NCBI GenBank assembly: GCA_017408685.1
Contig: JAFQUE010000003.1
Location: forward strand, 1 to 58,621
DNA length: 58,621 bases
Source of the DNA: Bacteroidaceae bacterium
GTDB taxonomy: Bacteria; Bacteroidota; Bacteroidia; Bacteroidales; Bacteroidaceae
Direction: 5' to 3'
Shown: piece by piece, positions 17,275 to 26,924 of the stretch
Numbering within the stretch: position 1 is the first letter of the stretch
How the letters are laid out: each line of letters opens with the position of its first letter
Notes under the pieces: generated by a model
Database searches by the model: none
What the model was told of the DNA's origin: nothing
What the model saw: only the letters and a program-made list of their open reading frames with translations
Translations under genes and position numbers: made by a program

Positions 17275-18600
17275 TCACTTTTTGGAGTTGAAAATGGTAG
17301 CACTCAAAGAACGCAGAGCCCTTACCTTGTCTTCCTCGCGTACAAGGAATGAAATGTTGTAGTTGCTTCCGCCATATGAAACCATGCGCACAGGAATATC
17401 CTTCATAGCCTCCATTGCACGCGCCTCGAAGCCCACATTCTCCCAATTGAGGTCGCCTACGACGCATACAATACACATGTTGCGGTCGACGGTAATTGTA
17501 CCAATCTTCTGCAGTTCGGCAACAATATCATCGAGCCTCTTGTCGTCGTCTATTGACACTGAAACGCCGACCTCGGATGTACACACCATGTCGATTGAGG
17601 TTTTGTGGGCCTCGAAAATCTCGAACACCTTGCGCAGGAAACCATAGGCGAGCAACATGCGGCCGCTCTTTATCTTTATGGCCGTGATATTGTCCTTGGC
17701 CGCAATGGCCTTTATTTCACCCGGACGGGTAAGGTTATTGTCTATGCGTGTGCCCTCTGCTGTAGGGTCCATAGTATTGAGCAGACGTACCGGTGTACCT
17801 GTCAGTTTTGCCGGAAGAATACATGTGGGGTGAAGAATCTTTGCACCGAAGTATGCAAGCTCGGCACTCTCCTCAAAATGGAGATTACGCACGGGAGTTG
17901 TACCCTCCACAATTCGCGGGTCATTATTGTGTACACCGTCAATGTCGGTCCAAATCTGCACTTCGGCAGCATTCACAGCCGAACCGATAAGTGTTGCCGT
18001 GTAGTCACTGCCACCACGTTGCAGGTTGTCGTAACTGCCTTCGTGGTTCATGCATATGAAACCTTGGGTGATATATATCTTGCCCTCTTTCTCAAGGTCG
18101 ACAAGCGGCAGAAGGTGCTCGCGAATGTAACCGAGGTCGGGTTCGCCGTTCACTGCCAGACGCATGAAATCAAGAGCATTGAGAAGTTCAACATCAAGCC
18201 CCAGTTCCTTCATGTAGAAGGTAACCATGTTTGTGGACATTATTTCACCCTGTGCCACAATCTCTTTCTCAAGTTCGTCGCTCAACGGTTCAAACGCAAG
18301 GCTGCGCAAATGGGCAAAGATAGTGTTTATCTTTTCGGTTGCGGCAGCAGCATACTCCTCGCTGCTGTATAGTTCCTTTATGGTCTGCATATATTTTGTA
18401 TGCAGCACGGTGGAGTGCTCGCATGCACCGTTGGGGTTACCGTTCCTTAGGTAATTGGTAAATTCTATGAGCGAATTTGTGGTTCCCGACATTGCCGAGA
18501 GGACAACAATCTTTGACTCGCCGTCGGATATAAGTTTCACTACATTCTGCATACGCTCGGCCGAACCGACTGACGTACCGCCAAATTTCAATACTTTCAT
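17275..18600 (-). CDS. lysC: Aspartate kinase (monofunctional)
   Basis: 441 residues. It phosphorylates L-aspartate, the first step towards lysine, threonine, methionine and diaminopimelate. The N-terminal kinase domain starts with KFGGTSVGSAERM (residues 4-16) and contains GGSDYTATLIGSAVNA (about 213-228). Two ACT domains occupy about 300-441 (e.g. VCTSEVGVSVSIDDDKRLD and VRMVSYGGSNYNISFLV) and probably mediate feedback inhibition. There is no homoserine dehydrogenase fusion. Coupling to lysA suggests the lysine-linked isoform. The gap to ftsE upstream is 41 bp with no visible promoter. Confidence 0.93.
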   Translation of the reverse strand: MKVLKFGGTSVGSAERMQNVVKLISDGESKIVVLSAMSGTTNSLIEFTNYLRNGNPNGACEHSTVLHTKYMQTIKELYSSEEYAAAATEKINTIFAHLRSLAFEPLSDELEKEIVAQGEIMSTNMVTFYMKELGLDVELLNALDFMRLAVNGEPDLGYIREHLLPLVDLEKEGKIYITQGFICMNHEGSYDNLQRGGSDYTATLIGSAVNAAEVQIWTDIDGVHNNDPRIVEGTTPVRNLHFEESAELAYFGAKILHPTCILPAKLTGTPVRLLNTMDPTAEGTRIDNNLTRPGEIKAIAAKDNITAIKIKSGRMLLAYGFLRKVFEIFEAHKTSIDMVCTSEVGVSVSIDDDKRLDDIVAELQKIGTITVDRNMCIVCVVGDLNWENVGFEARAMEAMKDIPVRMVSYGGSNYNISFLVREEDKVRALRSLSATIFNSKK

Positions 18601-18641
18601 ATATTCTTTGTCTTTTATTTGTTCCGTTAATTATATTAATG

Positions 18642-19340
18642 TCACTCCTCGCAGCACTCCTCAACAAGTTGGGACTTCTTAACCAGTTTCTGGCCCCCAC
18701 AGCGGTATACGGTACCAGGATAGGCCTTTAGCCACTGTTCATTGTGGGTTATCATGAGCACAGTCATGTTCTCCTTCCTGCACACACTGTGCAACAGGTT
18801 CATTATGTAGTCGCCTGTCTCATGGTCGAGATTACCGGTGGGTTCATCGGCAAGCAACAGCGCCGGACGGTTGAGGATGGCGCGTGCTATTGCAATACGT
18901 TGCTGTTCACCGCCTGAGAGTTCATGAGGGCGTTTATACCCCTTCTGGGGCAGACCTACAAGTTCAAGCACCTCTCTAATGCGAAGTTCTCTGTCGGTCT
19001 TGTTCTTCCAACCGGTACAACGCAACACAAAATCAAGATTATCGTGGACAGTGCGGTCTGTAAGCAACTGGAAATCCTGGAACACAATGCCCATTCTCTT
19101 ACGCAACTTCTGCAAATGCCTGTTCTTGATATTCTGCATTTCATATTCACCGAACACCAAAGCCCTGCCGCCACTGATTTCAACCTCGCCATACATAGTC
19201 TTGAGCAGGGTTGACTTACCCGAGCCTACGGTTCCCACAATATAAGCGAACTCGCCCTCGGCAAGGGAGAATGTCACATCCTCAAGAATAATCTTGGAAT
19301 CAATCTGTATGTCAACGTTTCTGTAATCGATTACCGGCAT
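18642..19340 (-). CDS. ftsE: Cell-division ABC ATPase FtsE
   Basis: 232 residues. It is the ATPase of the FtsEX complex, which in other bacteria activates peptidoglycan hydrolases at the septum. Walker A is GTVGSGKST (about 36-44), the Q-loop is in FQDFQ, the signature is LSGGEQQR (about 141-148), Walker B is LLLADEPTG (about 161-169) and the H-loop is MITHN. The spacing and the [21 protein letters not shown] region fit FtsE better than LolD, although the two are close. No ftsX is adjacent; it leads into lysC-lysA. Confidence 0.82.
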   Translation of the reverse strand: MPVIDYRNVDIQIDSKIILEDVTFSLAEGEFAYIVGTVGSGKSTLLKTMYGEVEISGGRALVFGEYEMQNIKNRHLQKLRKRMGIVFQDFQLLTDRTVHDNLDFVLRCTGWKNKTDRELRIREVLELVGLPQKGYKRPHELSGGEQQRIAIARAILNRPALLLADEPTGNLDHETGDYIMNLLHSVCRKENMTVLMITHNEQWLKAYPGTVYRCGGQKLVKKSQLVEECCEE

Positions 19341-19371
19341 TGCTGTATTCTGTTATATTTAGAATTTGTTA

Positions 19372-19379
19372 CAAAAATA
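19372..19379 (-). promoter_or_regulatory. -7 box of the ftsE-lysC-lysA operon
   Basis: TATTTTTG on the minus strand, 31 bp before the ftsE ATG. No clear -33 element. Confidence 0.5.
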
Positions 19380-19517
19380 GAGATATTTTTCGTAACGGCA
19401 GCAATGCCATGCCACTAAATTTAATATCGCAGCCACTTCAAAAGCAGAATTTATTAATATTTAATAAAAAGCACTCTTGGCGACAGAGCAAAGACAACAA
19501 GTTCCAATAATTTTAGT

Positions 19518-19525
19518 TACCTTTG
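19518..19525 (+). promoter_or_regulatory. -7 box of the LytTR gene
   Basis: TACCTTTG is a perfect -7 box. It lies between a possible TTG start at 19477 and the ATG at 19573, so it supports the downstream ATG. Confidence 0.6.
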
Positions 19526-19572
19526 TAGACACTTTTCTGCGGCATGACCGCAAACAACCGATACTGAAACAT

Positions 19573-20457
19573 ATGATAGAAGAATATACCTCGGCACTTT
19601 TCAAGAATGTACCCAAATATCTGCTCGAGAAGAGGAACCAGATTATAATGGTCCTTTTCGTGTCGATATTCGCGGTTGCATTCATAAACATATTCCAGCC
19701 CTTCGGGTCGGATACCTGGATTGACAACAAAAAGATTACAACGACATTATACTTCCTGTGGTCTACAGTACTTGTGAGCATTGGCATGATTGTGGTCGCA
19801 ATAAGCCGCGTAATCATGTACCGCTACTCGCGCAAGCCCAACCACAGCATAACCGTATTGAAATACCTCGGATGGGTATTTCTGGAACTGTTGCTTCTCT
19901 CGGGCGCATTCACGATAATAGCACTCATAGTAAAGAGCAACCTGAACCTCACCACCGATGACCCCATGGAGATATTCGTGAATGCCATCAAGAACACGGC
20001 ATTCATACTCTTTATCCCTTACATACTATGCCTGCTCTACTTCTCTTACCAGAACAAGAATTTCAAACTGAAGGAACTTATGGGCGAATACCTTGGGGTG
20101 AAGTCGAGCAACCTGATATCGATACGCGACTCGCGCGGAGTATTGCAACTCTCCGTAGCAAAGGAAAACCTGTTATACATAGAATCGGCCGACAACTACA
20201 TATGCATATGGTACCAGAAAGGTGACTTGCTCAAAAAGAAACTCATGCGAATAACCATGAAGGAGATAAGCGAGCAACTTGCCGACACCAACATAATGCG
20301 TTGCCACCGTTCCTACATGGTGAACCTTGACCTCGTGAAGGTAATGCGCCGCGAGAAAGAGAACATATTCCTTGAACTTGGAGTTCCCAACGTAAAGGAG
20401 ATACCCATTTCAAAGACATACGGCGAAAACGTAATGCGCCGCCTTGTAAATGTTTAA
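19573..20457 (+). CDS. Membrane-bound LytTR-type transcription regulator
   Basis: 294 residues from the ATG at 19573; a TTG at 19477 would add 32 residues but lies upstream of the promoter box. Four membrane helices fill residues 20-185 (IIMVLFVSIFAVAFINIF, TLYFLWSTVLVSIGMIVVAI, YLGWVFLELLLLSGAFTI, TAFILFIPYILCLLYFSY). A C-terminal LytTR DNA-binding domain follows (about 200-294), with the typical KENLLYIESADNYICIWY and RCHRSYMVNLDLV segments. It resembles Bacteroidetes one-component membrane regulators, for which the signal is unknown. It overlaps purN by 8 bases. Confidence 0.85.
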   Translation: MIEEYTSALFKNVPKYLLEKRNQIIMVLFVSIFAVAFINIFQPFGSDTWIDNKKITTTLYFLWSTVLVSIGMIVVAISRVIMYRYSRKPNHSITVLKYLGWVFLELLLLSGAFTIIALIVKSNLNLTTDDPMEIFVNAIKNTAFILFIPYILCLLYFSYQNKNFKLKELMGEYLGVKSSNLISIRDSRGVLQLSVAKENLLYIESADNYICIWYQKGDLLKKKLMRITMKEISEQLADTNIMRCHRSYMVNLDLVKVMRREKENIFLELGVPNVKEIPISKTYGENVMRRLVNV

Positions 20458-21052
20458 CAAACCACAAATTACGACAGACGTGAAGAAGATTGCCATCCTT
20501 GCTTCGGGCAGTGGTTCAAATGCCGAGAACATTGCCAATTACTTCAACGGTTCCGGTTATGCCGAAGTATCTCTTATCATTGCCAACAACCCCGAGGCGT
20601 ACGTCATTGAACGTGCCAAAAGACTTGGCATTGAATGCGCCGTAGTGACTAAAGCACAATTCATGGAGGCCGACAGCATTATAGCAATGCTGCAGGAACG
20701 TTGCATTGATTTTGTGGTGCTTGCAGGGTTCTTGCTGCTCGTGCCCTCAAAACTAATTCAGGCCTATCCCGGCAGAATTGTGAACATACATCCGGCACTG
20801 CTTCCCAAGCATGGCGGCAAAGGTATGTACGGCGACCGCGTACACAAGGCCGTTGTGGAAAGCGGTGACACAGAAAGCGGAATCACAATTCATCTCATTG
20901 ATGAACAGTATGACAAAGGCACCACATTCTTCCAGGCAAAGTGCCCTGTATTGCCAACCGACACCCCCGATGATGTTGCAGCAAAGGTACATGCATTGGA
21001 ATACGAGCACTTCCCGCATGTGATTGAAGAGATTCTTCACACACTGGACTGA
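20450..21052 (+). CDS. purN: Phosphoribosylglycinamide formyltransferase
   Basis: 200 residues. It transfers a formyl group from 10-formyl-THF to GAR in de novo purine synthesis. The N-terminal ASGSGSNAENI (about 18-28) binds the substrate phosphate. The catalytic NIHPALLP (Asn and His, about 105-112) and the Asp in TIHLIDEQYDKG (about 142) are intact. The ATG lies inside the end of the LytTR gene, so translation is probably coupled. Whether the regulator affects purine genes is unknown. Confidence 0.93.
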   Translation: MFNKPQITTDVKKIAILASGSGSNAENIANYFNGSGYAEVSLIIANNPEAYVIERAKRLGIECAVVTKAQFMEADSIIAMLQERCIDFVVLAGFLLLVPSKLIQAYPGRIVNIHPALLPKHGGKGMYGDRVHKAVVESGDTESGITIHLIDEQYDKGTTFFQAKCPVLPTDTPDDVAAKVHALEYEHFPHVIEEILHTLD

Positions 21053-21060
21053 AAAGCATA

Positions 21061-21103
21061 AACAAATAAAGCGTTCTGAACAACTCAGAACGCTTTATTT
21101 GTT
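21061..21103. terminator. Bidirectional palindromic terminator
   Basis: A perfect 19-bp stem with a 5-base loop (GCGTTCTGA/TCAGAACGC core, with AT-rich ends giving U-runs in both directions), between convergent purN and pepT. Confidence 0.9.
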
Positions 21104-21131
21104 TATAAGGATTTACTACTGTTCAGTCACT

Positions 21132-22373
21132 TCATTTTGCAAGGTCCTTCACACCCGCTGCAATATTCACCACTGTCATAACAGCCTTCTCCATCACCTG
21201 AACCGACACGAACTCATAGCGGCTATGGAAGTTCACGCCACCGGCAAAGAGGTTAGGACAAGGAAGTCCCATGAAAGAGAGTTGTGCACCATCGGTACCG
21301 CCGCGGATTGGTTTCACGTTGGGTACCACACCGGCCTTCTGCATGGCAGCCTTGGCAAGTTCAATGATATGCATTTTGGGTTCTACCTGTTCACGCATGT
21401 TACGGTACTGTTCCTTGAGTTCAAGGGTAACCACGCCGTTGCCATATTTCTCGCACATAGCCTTTTCAACAGTGCGCATGAACGCCATGCGTTTTGCGAA
21501 TATATCGCCGTTGTGGTCACGGATTATATATGAAACCTCGGCGTGGTCCACACCTCCGTTTATCCCCATGAGGTGATAGAATCCCTGATACCCCTCGGTA
21601 CACTCGGGAGACTCCATAGCCGGTATTGTAGAGACAATGTCAGTTGCCACACGGAGAGCGTTAAGCATTTTGCCCTTTGCGTAACCCGGGTGAACGTTAC
21701 GGCCCTGAATTGTGAAGAGCGCACTGCCGGCATTGAAGTTCTCGAACTCCAGTTCACCCTCGGTGCTGCCGTCAACAGTATAAGCCCAGTCGCAACCGAA
21801 GAGAGGTACATTGAAGTTGTGAGCACCACGGCCAATCTCCTCGTCGGGATTGAATGCAATGCGTATCTTGCCGTGCTCTATCTCGGGATGTGCCTGAAGG
21901 TACTCGATTGCAGTTATGATTTCGGCCACACCGGCCTTGTCGTCGGCACCCAGCAAGGTGTGCCCGTCGGTAACAATGAGTTCATGACCCGCATAGTTCT
22001 GCACTTCGGGAAAATCGGAAACACGCAGAACGATATCATCCTTTGCCGAGAGCACGATATTGCCGCCGGAATAGTTGATTACATTCGGTTTCACATCCTT
22101 GCCGCTCATGTCGGGACTTGTATCGAGGTGTGCGATAAAACCCACAACCGGCAAATCCTTATTGGTATTGGCAGGGAGGGTGGCATAAAGATAACCTTTA
22201 TCATCAAGCACCACATCACTCAGTCCCATAGCCTTGAGTTCCTGTTCAAGGAAACGGGCGAACACGAACTGCCCCTCGGTTGTAGGAACAGTCGTGGCAC
22301 TGTCACATGACTCTGTATCAAATGTCACATACTTAAGGAAGCGCTGCAACATGTTATTCTTGAATTCACTCAT
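21132..22373 (-). CDS. pepT: Peptidase T (tripeptide aminopeptidase)
   Basis: 413 residues, the typical length. It is an M20-family di-zinc peptidase that removes the N-terminal residue from tripeptides in the cytoplasm. The metal and catalytic residues are visible: [11 protein letters not shown] (about 84-94), [13 protein letters not shown] (about 142-154), [11 protein letters not shown] (about 177-187; catalytic EE), the Asp of WAYTVDG, and the final His in NFHSRYEF. The [13 protein letters not shown] signature is near the C-terminus. It follows the DUF2027/Smr gene by 13 bp and probably shares its transcript. Confidence 0.95.
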   Translation of the reverse strand: MSEFKNNMLQRFLKYVTFDTESCDSATTVPTTEGQFVFARFLEQELKAMGLSDVVLDDKGYLYATLPANTNKDLPVVGFIAHLDTSPDMSGKDVKPNVINYSGGNIVLSAKDDIVLRVSDFPEVQNYAGHELIVTDGHTLLGADDKAGVAEIITAIEYLQAHPEIEHGKIRIAFNPDEEIGRGAHNFNVPLFGCDWAYTVDGSTEGELEFENFNAGSALFTIQGRNVHPGYAKGKMLNALRVATDIVSTIPAMESPECTEGYQGFYHLMGINGGVDHAEVSYIIRDHNGDIFAKRMAFMRTVEKAMCEKYGNGVVTLELKEQYRNMREQVEPKMHIIELAKAAMQKAGVVPNVKPIRGGTDGAQLSFMGLPCPNLFAGGVNFHSRYEFVSVQVMEKAVMTVVNIAAGVKDLAK

Positions 22374-22386
22374 AATTATATAGTTT

Positions 22387-23481
22387 TTATTTTATTATCA
22401 CCATTGTGGCTCCGAAGCCGTATTTTTGGAAAGAGGCGTCCTGCGAGAGACAACGCGGATATTTGCGGCGGATTTCCTGTGATATTGCATTGCGCAACAC
22501 GCCTTCGCCTTTGCCGTGTATGAATACAATCTTCTTTCCCTTATACTTGAGATTCTCGTCCATAGTCCTGCGCACCACATCGAGTTGGTAGTTGAGCATA
22601 TCAAAACTGTTCATGCCTGCAGTGGTTTCAAGCAGTTCATCGATGTGCAGGTCAACTTCAAGTATATCGCTTCCTTTGGTTATCTTGGGGCGCGGAGCAG
22701 ATTTCTGCGGTTCGTCGCCTTTCTTTTTGCCGAGAATAACCTGTTGGATTTCTTCGGCGTCGGTAAAGACCTCCTTTGTAGGTTTGTCATCGACTACAAG
22801 TTCATAGATGAGCGCTCCTTCGTCGAAGAACGGGTTTTCGCGGAACAGATGAAGTTTATAGAACTTTACCGTGTCAATGCGCCGTTCTATGTTCATTGCG
22901 GGTTTAAGCGCAAAAGGTTTCTTCTCCTTGAATGGGAGAAGTTGCACGCACACATGCTCGATATCGTTCAGTTCTTCGCGCCCGAACTCCTCGAGGAACA
23001 TCTTTGAGTTAGGTTCAAGCACCCCGTTGGCACGTACGGCCCAACTGCGGCCCGAGGCCGAGAGATATGTAAAATAGAGCATGTAGTTGCTGTCGTTGAT
23101 AAGGTATGCCTCGAAGCGTGAATTGCTCAGCGACTTCTCGTCCATAGGCAAAAAAGCAAGCAGCACATTCAACCGCTCACCTTCGGGGCGTTCCATGGGA
23201 CGGTAGGAGACAATGGGCTCAAAGGATTCATCTTCCTCAGGGAGAACCTTTGCCTGAACAGGTTCAGGACGCCTTTTTACCTCCTCATCCTTTGCCTTCT
23301 GCGCAGAAGTCTTCTTCTCGAAGTTATATTCGTTTGTATCCACAGCAACGCACTCGCGCACGTTCATGGGGATTTCAAAACCGTCGGCGTCCTCGACAAG
23401 CACAATATCCTTGCCGCGGAAACCGGTCACTACGCCGCCACCGGTCTCATATATAAAACGGACCTTATCACCTATCTTCAT
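22387..23481 (-). CDS. DUF2027 and Smr domain protein
   Basis: 364 residues. The N-terminal 70 residues are a small beta-rich domain ([39 protein letters not shown]). A charged linker and the DUF2027 beta domain follow (about 95-260). The C-terminal Smr domain (about 280-364) has DLHIDEL and the [12 protein letters not shown] loop. Smr domains of MutS2 and ribosome-rescue factors cut or bind DNA or RNA branch structures. The domain combination is widespread in Bacteroidetes but its substrate is unknown. A TATCTTCG box at 23507-23514 (minus) probably drives it and pepT. Confidence 0.85.
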   Translation of the reverse strand: MKIGDKVRFIYETGGGVVTGFRGKDIVLVEDADGFEIPMNVRECVAVDTNEYNFEKKTSAQKAKDEEVKRRPEPVQAKVLPEEDESFEPIVSYRPMERPEGERLNVLLAFLPMDEKSLSNSRFEAYLINDSNYMLYFTYLSASGRSWAVRANGVLEPNSKMFLEEFGREELNDIEHVCVQLLPFKEKKPFALKPAMNIERRIDTVKFYKLHLFRENPFFDEGALIYELVVDDKPTKEVFTDAEEIQQVILGKKKGDEPQKSAPRPKITKGSDILEVDLHIDELLETTAGMNSFDMLNYQLDVVRRTMDENLKYKGKKIVFIHGKGEGVLRNAISQEIRRKYPRCLSQDASFQKYGFGATMVIIK

Positions 23482-23580
23482 AAATCAGCATTATATTCTT
23501 AAAACGCGAAGATAGTGATAAAAAACGAAAATTTCAGCAAAGAAAGCAGAAAACAGCAAAAGAAAGACCGCAAAAAAGGA

Positions 23581-24618
23581 CTATCCTAACTCCTCGATAT
23601 TGCCAAAGCGCTCCCACACACGTGCAAACCCGTACTCACCGACCTTGCCGGCAGGCACGCGCAGCAGAGTGCGTGCATATACATCGGCGTCGGCAATATC
23701 GGCCGAGCACATGGGGGCTGCGTCGCAAAGTACACGCAACTCCTTGAGCGACCTGCAACTACGGAATGCCTGGTCGCCTACATTCACAACCGCAGCCGGC
23801 AATGTTATGCTCTCGATAACCGAACAGTTGTAGAAAGCGCCGTAACCAATGCTGAGCACACCATCGTGCAACAGAACGCTCCTGAGCGAAGTGCAATTGG
23901 CAAGCACACCCTGGTCGAGCATGTTGACGCTATGCGGCAACACAAACTCTTCAAGCGACGAGCAACCCCAGAAGGCGCCCTTTTTCACAGCCGCCACACT
24001 TGACGGCAGTTCCACCTTGCGCAATGAAGAACAATCGCGGAACGCCCAGCCCTCGACCGAAAGGAGGCCTTGGGGTAAAGCAACCTCGGTGAGCGATGAA
24101 CAGCCGCAGAAGGCATACTCCCCTATTGTGTCGACCAGATTGCCCACGGATATCCTTTCAAGCGCCTTGCAACCGTCGAAAAGCGACGGTTCAACGTTCA
24201 CAAGATTATCGGGGAGGAAGACTTTCTTCAGTGCGGTGCAACCGGCAAATGCCGCACGGCCAATGACAAGCACATTAGGCGGCAACACAGCCTCTTCGAG
24301 CGATGTACACCCTTTGAAAGCCTGCAAACCAATCACATGCAGTGCACTATTGAATGTTACCGAAGCCAGCATTGAGCACCCCTCAAAGGCGCTGATACCG
24401 ACCGAGTCGATATTCTCCCCAAGCACAACCGAGCGCAATGCAGTACAATCCATGAAAGCCTCATCAAGAATATCGGCCACCGGATAACAGACACCCCCTA
24501 CCTCAATGGTTGCAGGAATTGTAACTGTGCCCGAATAGGGAACAAGACTCTTTGTGACAGTAGCATTCTTCTTGGCACTGTCAAGCAGATATGTTATATT
24601 GTCAACTACTGTAATCAT
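23581..24618 (-). CDS. BspA-type leucine-rich repeat protein without signal peptide
   Basis: 345 residues. After a short N-terminal segment come about eleven tandem 23-residue LRR_5 repeats (pattern IG..AF.GC.SL..V.LP..V) from about residue 50 to 305, and a short tail. Family members are usually surface or secreted adhesins (Bacteroides/Treponema BspA), but this one begins MITVVDNITYLLDSAK with no signal peptide or anchor. It is therefore predicted cytoplasmic unless exported by another route. It starts 5 bp after queA and is probably co-transcribed with it. Confidence 0.82.
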   Translation of the reverse strand: MITVVDNITYLLDSAKKNATVTKSLVPYSGTVTIPATIEVGGVCYPVADILDEAFMDCTALRSVVLGENIDSVGISAFEGCSMLASVTFNSALHVIGLQAFKGCTSLEEAVLPPNVLVIGRAAFAGCTALKKVFLPDNLVNVEPSLFDGCKALERISVGNLVDTIGEYAFCGCSSLTEVALPQGLLSVEGWAFRDCSSLRKVELPSSVAAVKKGAFWGCSSLEEFVLPHSVNMLDQGVLANCTSLRSVLLHDGVLSIGYGAFYNCSVIESITLPAAVVNVGDQAFRSCRSLKELRVLCDAAPMCSADIADADVYARTLLRVPAGKVGEYGFARVWERFGNIEELG

Positions 24619-24623
24619 AATGT

Positions 24624-25838
24624 TCAGGGTATAAGCAGTGAACTGTCGCCGTAACTCAGGAAACGGAAACCGTTGGCAAGCGCATAGTCATATATGCTGC
24701 GCCAGTTGCCGCTTACAAAAGCCGACACAAGCAGCAGCAATGTGCTTTTGGGTTGATGGAAGTTGGTCACTATTGCTTTAACAATGCGGAACGTGTACCC
24801 GGGCGCAATCATTATCTGGGTATGGGAATGCACACGGTCAAGCCCGTTACGTCCAAGCCAAGCGACAAGCGCCTCGAGCGCCTCAACGCTGCTTAACGTG
24901 TGCTCACGGTTATAAGGGGTCCACTGCCCCACATGCAGTTCATCGACTGCAATATCGGGATTCTCTGCCACCATTTCGCCAAGAAAATAGAGGCTTTCCA
25001 AAGTACGCACCGATGTTGTACCCACGGCAACCGCACTGCCGCCGTTTGCAATAAGTCTTTCAAGCAGTTCCTTTCGCACCTCGATATATTCCTCATGCAT
25101 TTCGTGCTCCGCAATGAGTTCACTCTTCACAGGTTTGAATGTGCCCGCACCCACATGCAAAGTAACCTCCTCGCGCTGCACTCCGGCTGCCGACAGCGCC
25201 TCGAGCACAGCCGGCGTAAAGTGCAGGCCGGCAGTAGGTGCAGCAACAGAACCCTTTACCTTTGAATACACTGTTTGGTAGGTGCGTGTATCACTCTCCT
25301 CCGTCGCACGGTTAAGGTATGGCGGAATGGGGAGTTCGCCCGCCGCCTCAAGAAGTTCGGCGAACGACACACCGCAGTTCCACGAGAAGCGCACATGATT
25401 CACGGCGGCAGCGCTGCCCAAACGTTCAACCGACAGGGTTACATCCCTGCCACCGACATTCACAACCTGCGAAAGCACTCCACCTTTCCAACGGTTGGAG
25501 TTGCCCACAAGGCACTGCCACACACACTCCCGCGTCTCAAGGAAAATCTGCTGGTAGTCACACGGCACCTCGGGTTCAAGACAGAACACCTCGATGAGCG
25601 CTCCGGTCTCCTTGCGGAAACGCAGACGCGCCTGAATAACCTTGGTATTATTGAACACCATCAACGCCCCTTGAGGAATATACTTGGGAAGGTTAGAGAA
25701 AGTATCCTCGCTAACCTCACCTTTATTATAAAGCAGCAGTTTCGATGTATCACGCTCCGCAAGCGGATATTTCGCAATCCTCTCATCGGGCAACGGATAA
25801 TCATACTCCGCTATCGCTATCTCCTGAATATTTTTCAT
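24624..25838 (-). CDS. queA: S-adenosylmethionine:tRNA ribosyltransferase-isomerase
   Basis: 404 residues. QueA moves the ribosyl group of SAM onto 7-aminomethyl-7-deazaguanine in tRNA, giving epoxyqueuosine. Recognisable parts are DYPLPDERIAKYPLAERD at the N-terminus, MVFNNTKVIQARL, SVAAPTAGLHFT (about 205), LHVGAGTFKPV and the C-terminal NFHQPKSTLLLLVSAF. The ATG at 25838 is 24 bp past a strong promoter box. It is longer than the E. coli protein (356), mainly through an extra segment between about 85 and 165. No other queuosine genes are in the window. Confidence 0.93.
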   Translation of the reverse strand: MKNIQEIAIAEYDYPLPDERIAKYPLAERDTSKLLLYNKGEVSEDTFSNLPKYIPQGALMVFNNTKVIQARLRFRKETGALIEVFCLEPEVPCDYQQIFLETRECVWQCLVGNSNRWKGGVLSQVVNVGGRDVTLSVERLGSAAAVNHVRFSWNCGVSFAELLEAAGELPIPPYLNRATEESDTRTYQTVYSKVKGSVAAPTAGLHFTPAVLEALSAAGVQREEVTLHVGAGTFKPVKSELIAEHEMHEEYIEVRKELLERLIANGGSAVAVGTTSVRTLESLYFLGEMVAENPDIAVDELHVGQWTPYNREHTLSSVEALEALVAWLGRNGLDRVHSHTQIMIAPGYTFRIVKAIVTNFHQPKSTLLLLVSAFVSGNWRSIYDYALANGFRFLSYGDSSLLIP

Positions 25839-25866
25839 AAAAAATCTTTGCACCGCATTCGCAGTG

Positions 25867-25897
25867 CAAAGATAGTGCAAGACAAAAGCAGAACAAA
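25867..25897 (-). promoter_or_regulatory. Promoter of queA and the LRR gene
   Basis: Minus strand: TTTG (25894-25897), a 19-bp spacer and TATCTTTG (25867-25874), a near-perfect consensus. The short leader can form a GCAC/GTGC hairpin; no preQ1 aptamer was recognised. Confidence 0.8.
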
Positions 25898-25962
25898 ATA
25901 AGCCTGCTTATTTTTTATGCCGAGACAAAATTCTACATTAAAAAACAATAATATAATCCGTA

Positions 25963-26877
25963 TCAGCGGAACAGTCTGACAGCAATACCCACTTGAATAT
26001 CCCACACAAATACAATCTTTTCATTACCAAGCTCGTGGCCGAACTCTTCTTCTTGGAAACCGAAATAACCATCCTTTAAATGACCGGCACCCAATCCCAG
26101 TCCCCCGAAAACCCCGAATGTTTTGTTCTTGCCCCAGAAATAATCATAATTGATGTCGCACATCATTGCATAGTTCTCAACTACGGGAGTTTCCGAGATT
26201 GAAAGTCCCCAAGCAACAGTATTATTGTCATCGATTGCAAAATAGGTTCCAATCCCAACATGCCATGCAAGTTTTTCTTTGTTATCCCCGTTAAAAAGCC
26301 AATCCTTTCCAATGCCGCCATATAGGAGATATCCGGTTGCCCCTCCCAAATGACATCTTAAATCGAAATATTCACCATAGGCACGCGAAATGGCAACACG
26401 AGCCTCTACATTAGGATAGCAATCACGATTTATATGCATTCCACCTTCTGCCATACGGCCAACAGACTTAGCCATATTACGCCCAAATTCCGCACCGCTT
26501 GAACTACTATTGTTATAATTACCGCTGTTACTATCGGAATTGCTTCCCGGTACATATTCCAAAGTCTCAAACCTGTACGTATATATTTTATAATTGGCAG
26601 TTGCTGTACTTTTCCTTTCAAATCCCTTGTGACCATCACACATTATTTTTCGTCCTCGGCTGTCATAAACTGAATAGACCTTGACATAACCATTTAATCT
26701 CAAAGTGCTGTTCACACTATATGTGCCCTTATCAGTTTCAACTTTAACCGGGCTACTTATGCCGGAAGCGACCTCAAATACCGTATATTCTTCAGTGTCT
26801 CTGTCACGTGCGTCCTGTGCAATAGCCATATTGCATACAAGGATGGATATTGCAAATAATAAAAATATCTTTTTCAT
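25963..26877 (-). CDS. Secreted protein of unknown function with barrel-like C-terminus
   Basis: 304 residues from the ATG at 26877 (a GTG three codons upstream is less likely). A signal peptide (MKKIFLLFAISILVCNMAIA) is followed by a small beta domain (about 25-105; SSPVKVETDKGTYSVNSTLRLNGYVKVYSVYDSRG). A Ser/Asn-rich linker (GSNSDSNSGNYNNSSSSG) comes next. The C-terminal half (about 140-304) has alternating glycine/aromatic strands (GYLLYGGIGKDWLFNG, NKTFGVFGGLGLGAGHL) ending GIAVRLFR, like small outer-membrane barrels. No family recognised. It is downstream of the Sel1 gene on the same strand (47 bp gap), so the two may work together. Confidence 0.7.
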   Translation of the reverse strand: MKKIFLLFAISILVCNMAIAQDARDRDTEEYTVFEVASGISSPVKVETDKGTYSVNSTLRLNGYVKVYSVYDSRGRKIMCDGHKGFERKSTATANYKIYTYRFETLEYVPGSNSDSNSGNYNNSSSSGAEFGRNMAKSVGRMAEGGMHINRDCYPNVEARVAISRAYGEYFDLRCHLGGATGYLLYGGIGKDWLFNGDNKEKLAWHVGIGTYFAIDDNNTVAWGLSISETPVVENYAMMCDINYDYFWGKNKTFGVFGGLGLGAGHLKDGYFGFQEEEFGHELGNEKIVFVWDIQVGIAVRLFR

Positions 26878-26924
26878 AATTACCACAATATTTATGTTAT
26901 TAGAAATTCATTTTGACTATACCT

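Noticed and set aside
19477-19572. Longer N-terminus for the LytTR regulator from a TTG start
   Set aside because: A perfect -7 promoter box at 19518-19525 lies inside the extension, and the added residues are not hydrophobic or domain-like.
25839-25866. preQ1 riboswitch upstream of queA
   Set aside because: Only a short GCAC/GTGC hairpin is present. The C-rich and A-rich preQ1 aptamer parts are missing, and the leader is too short.
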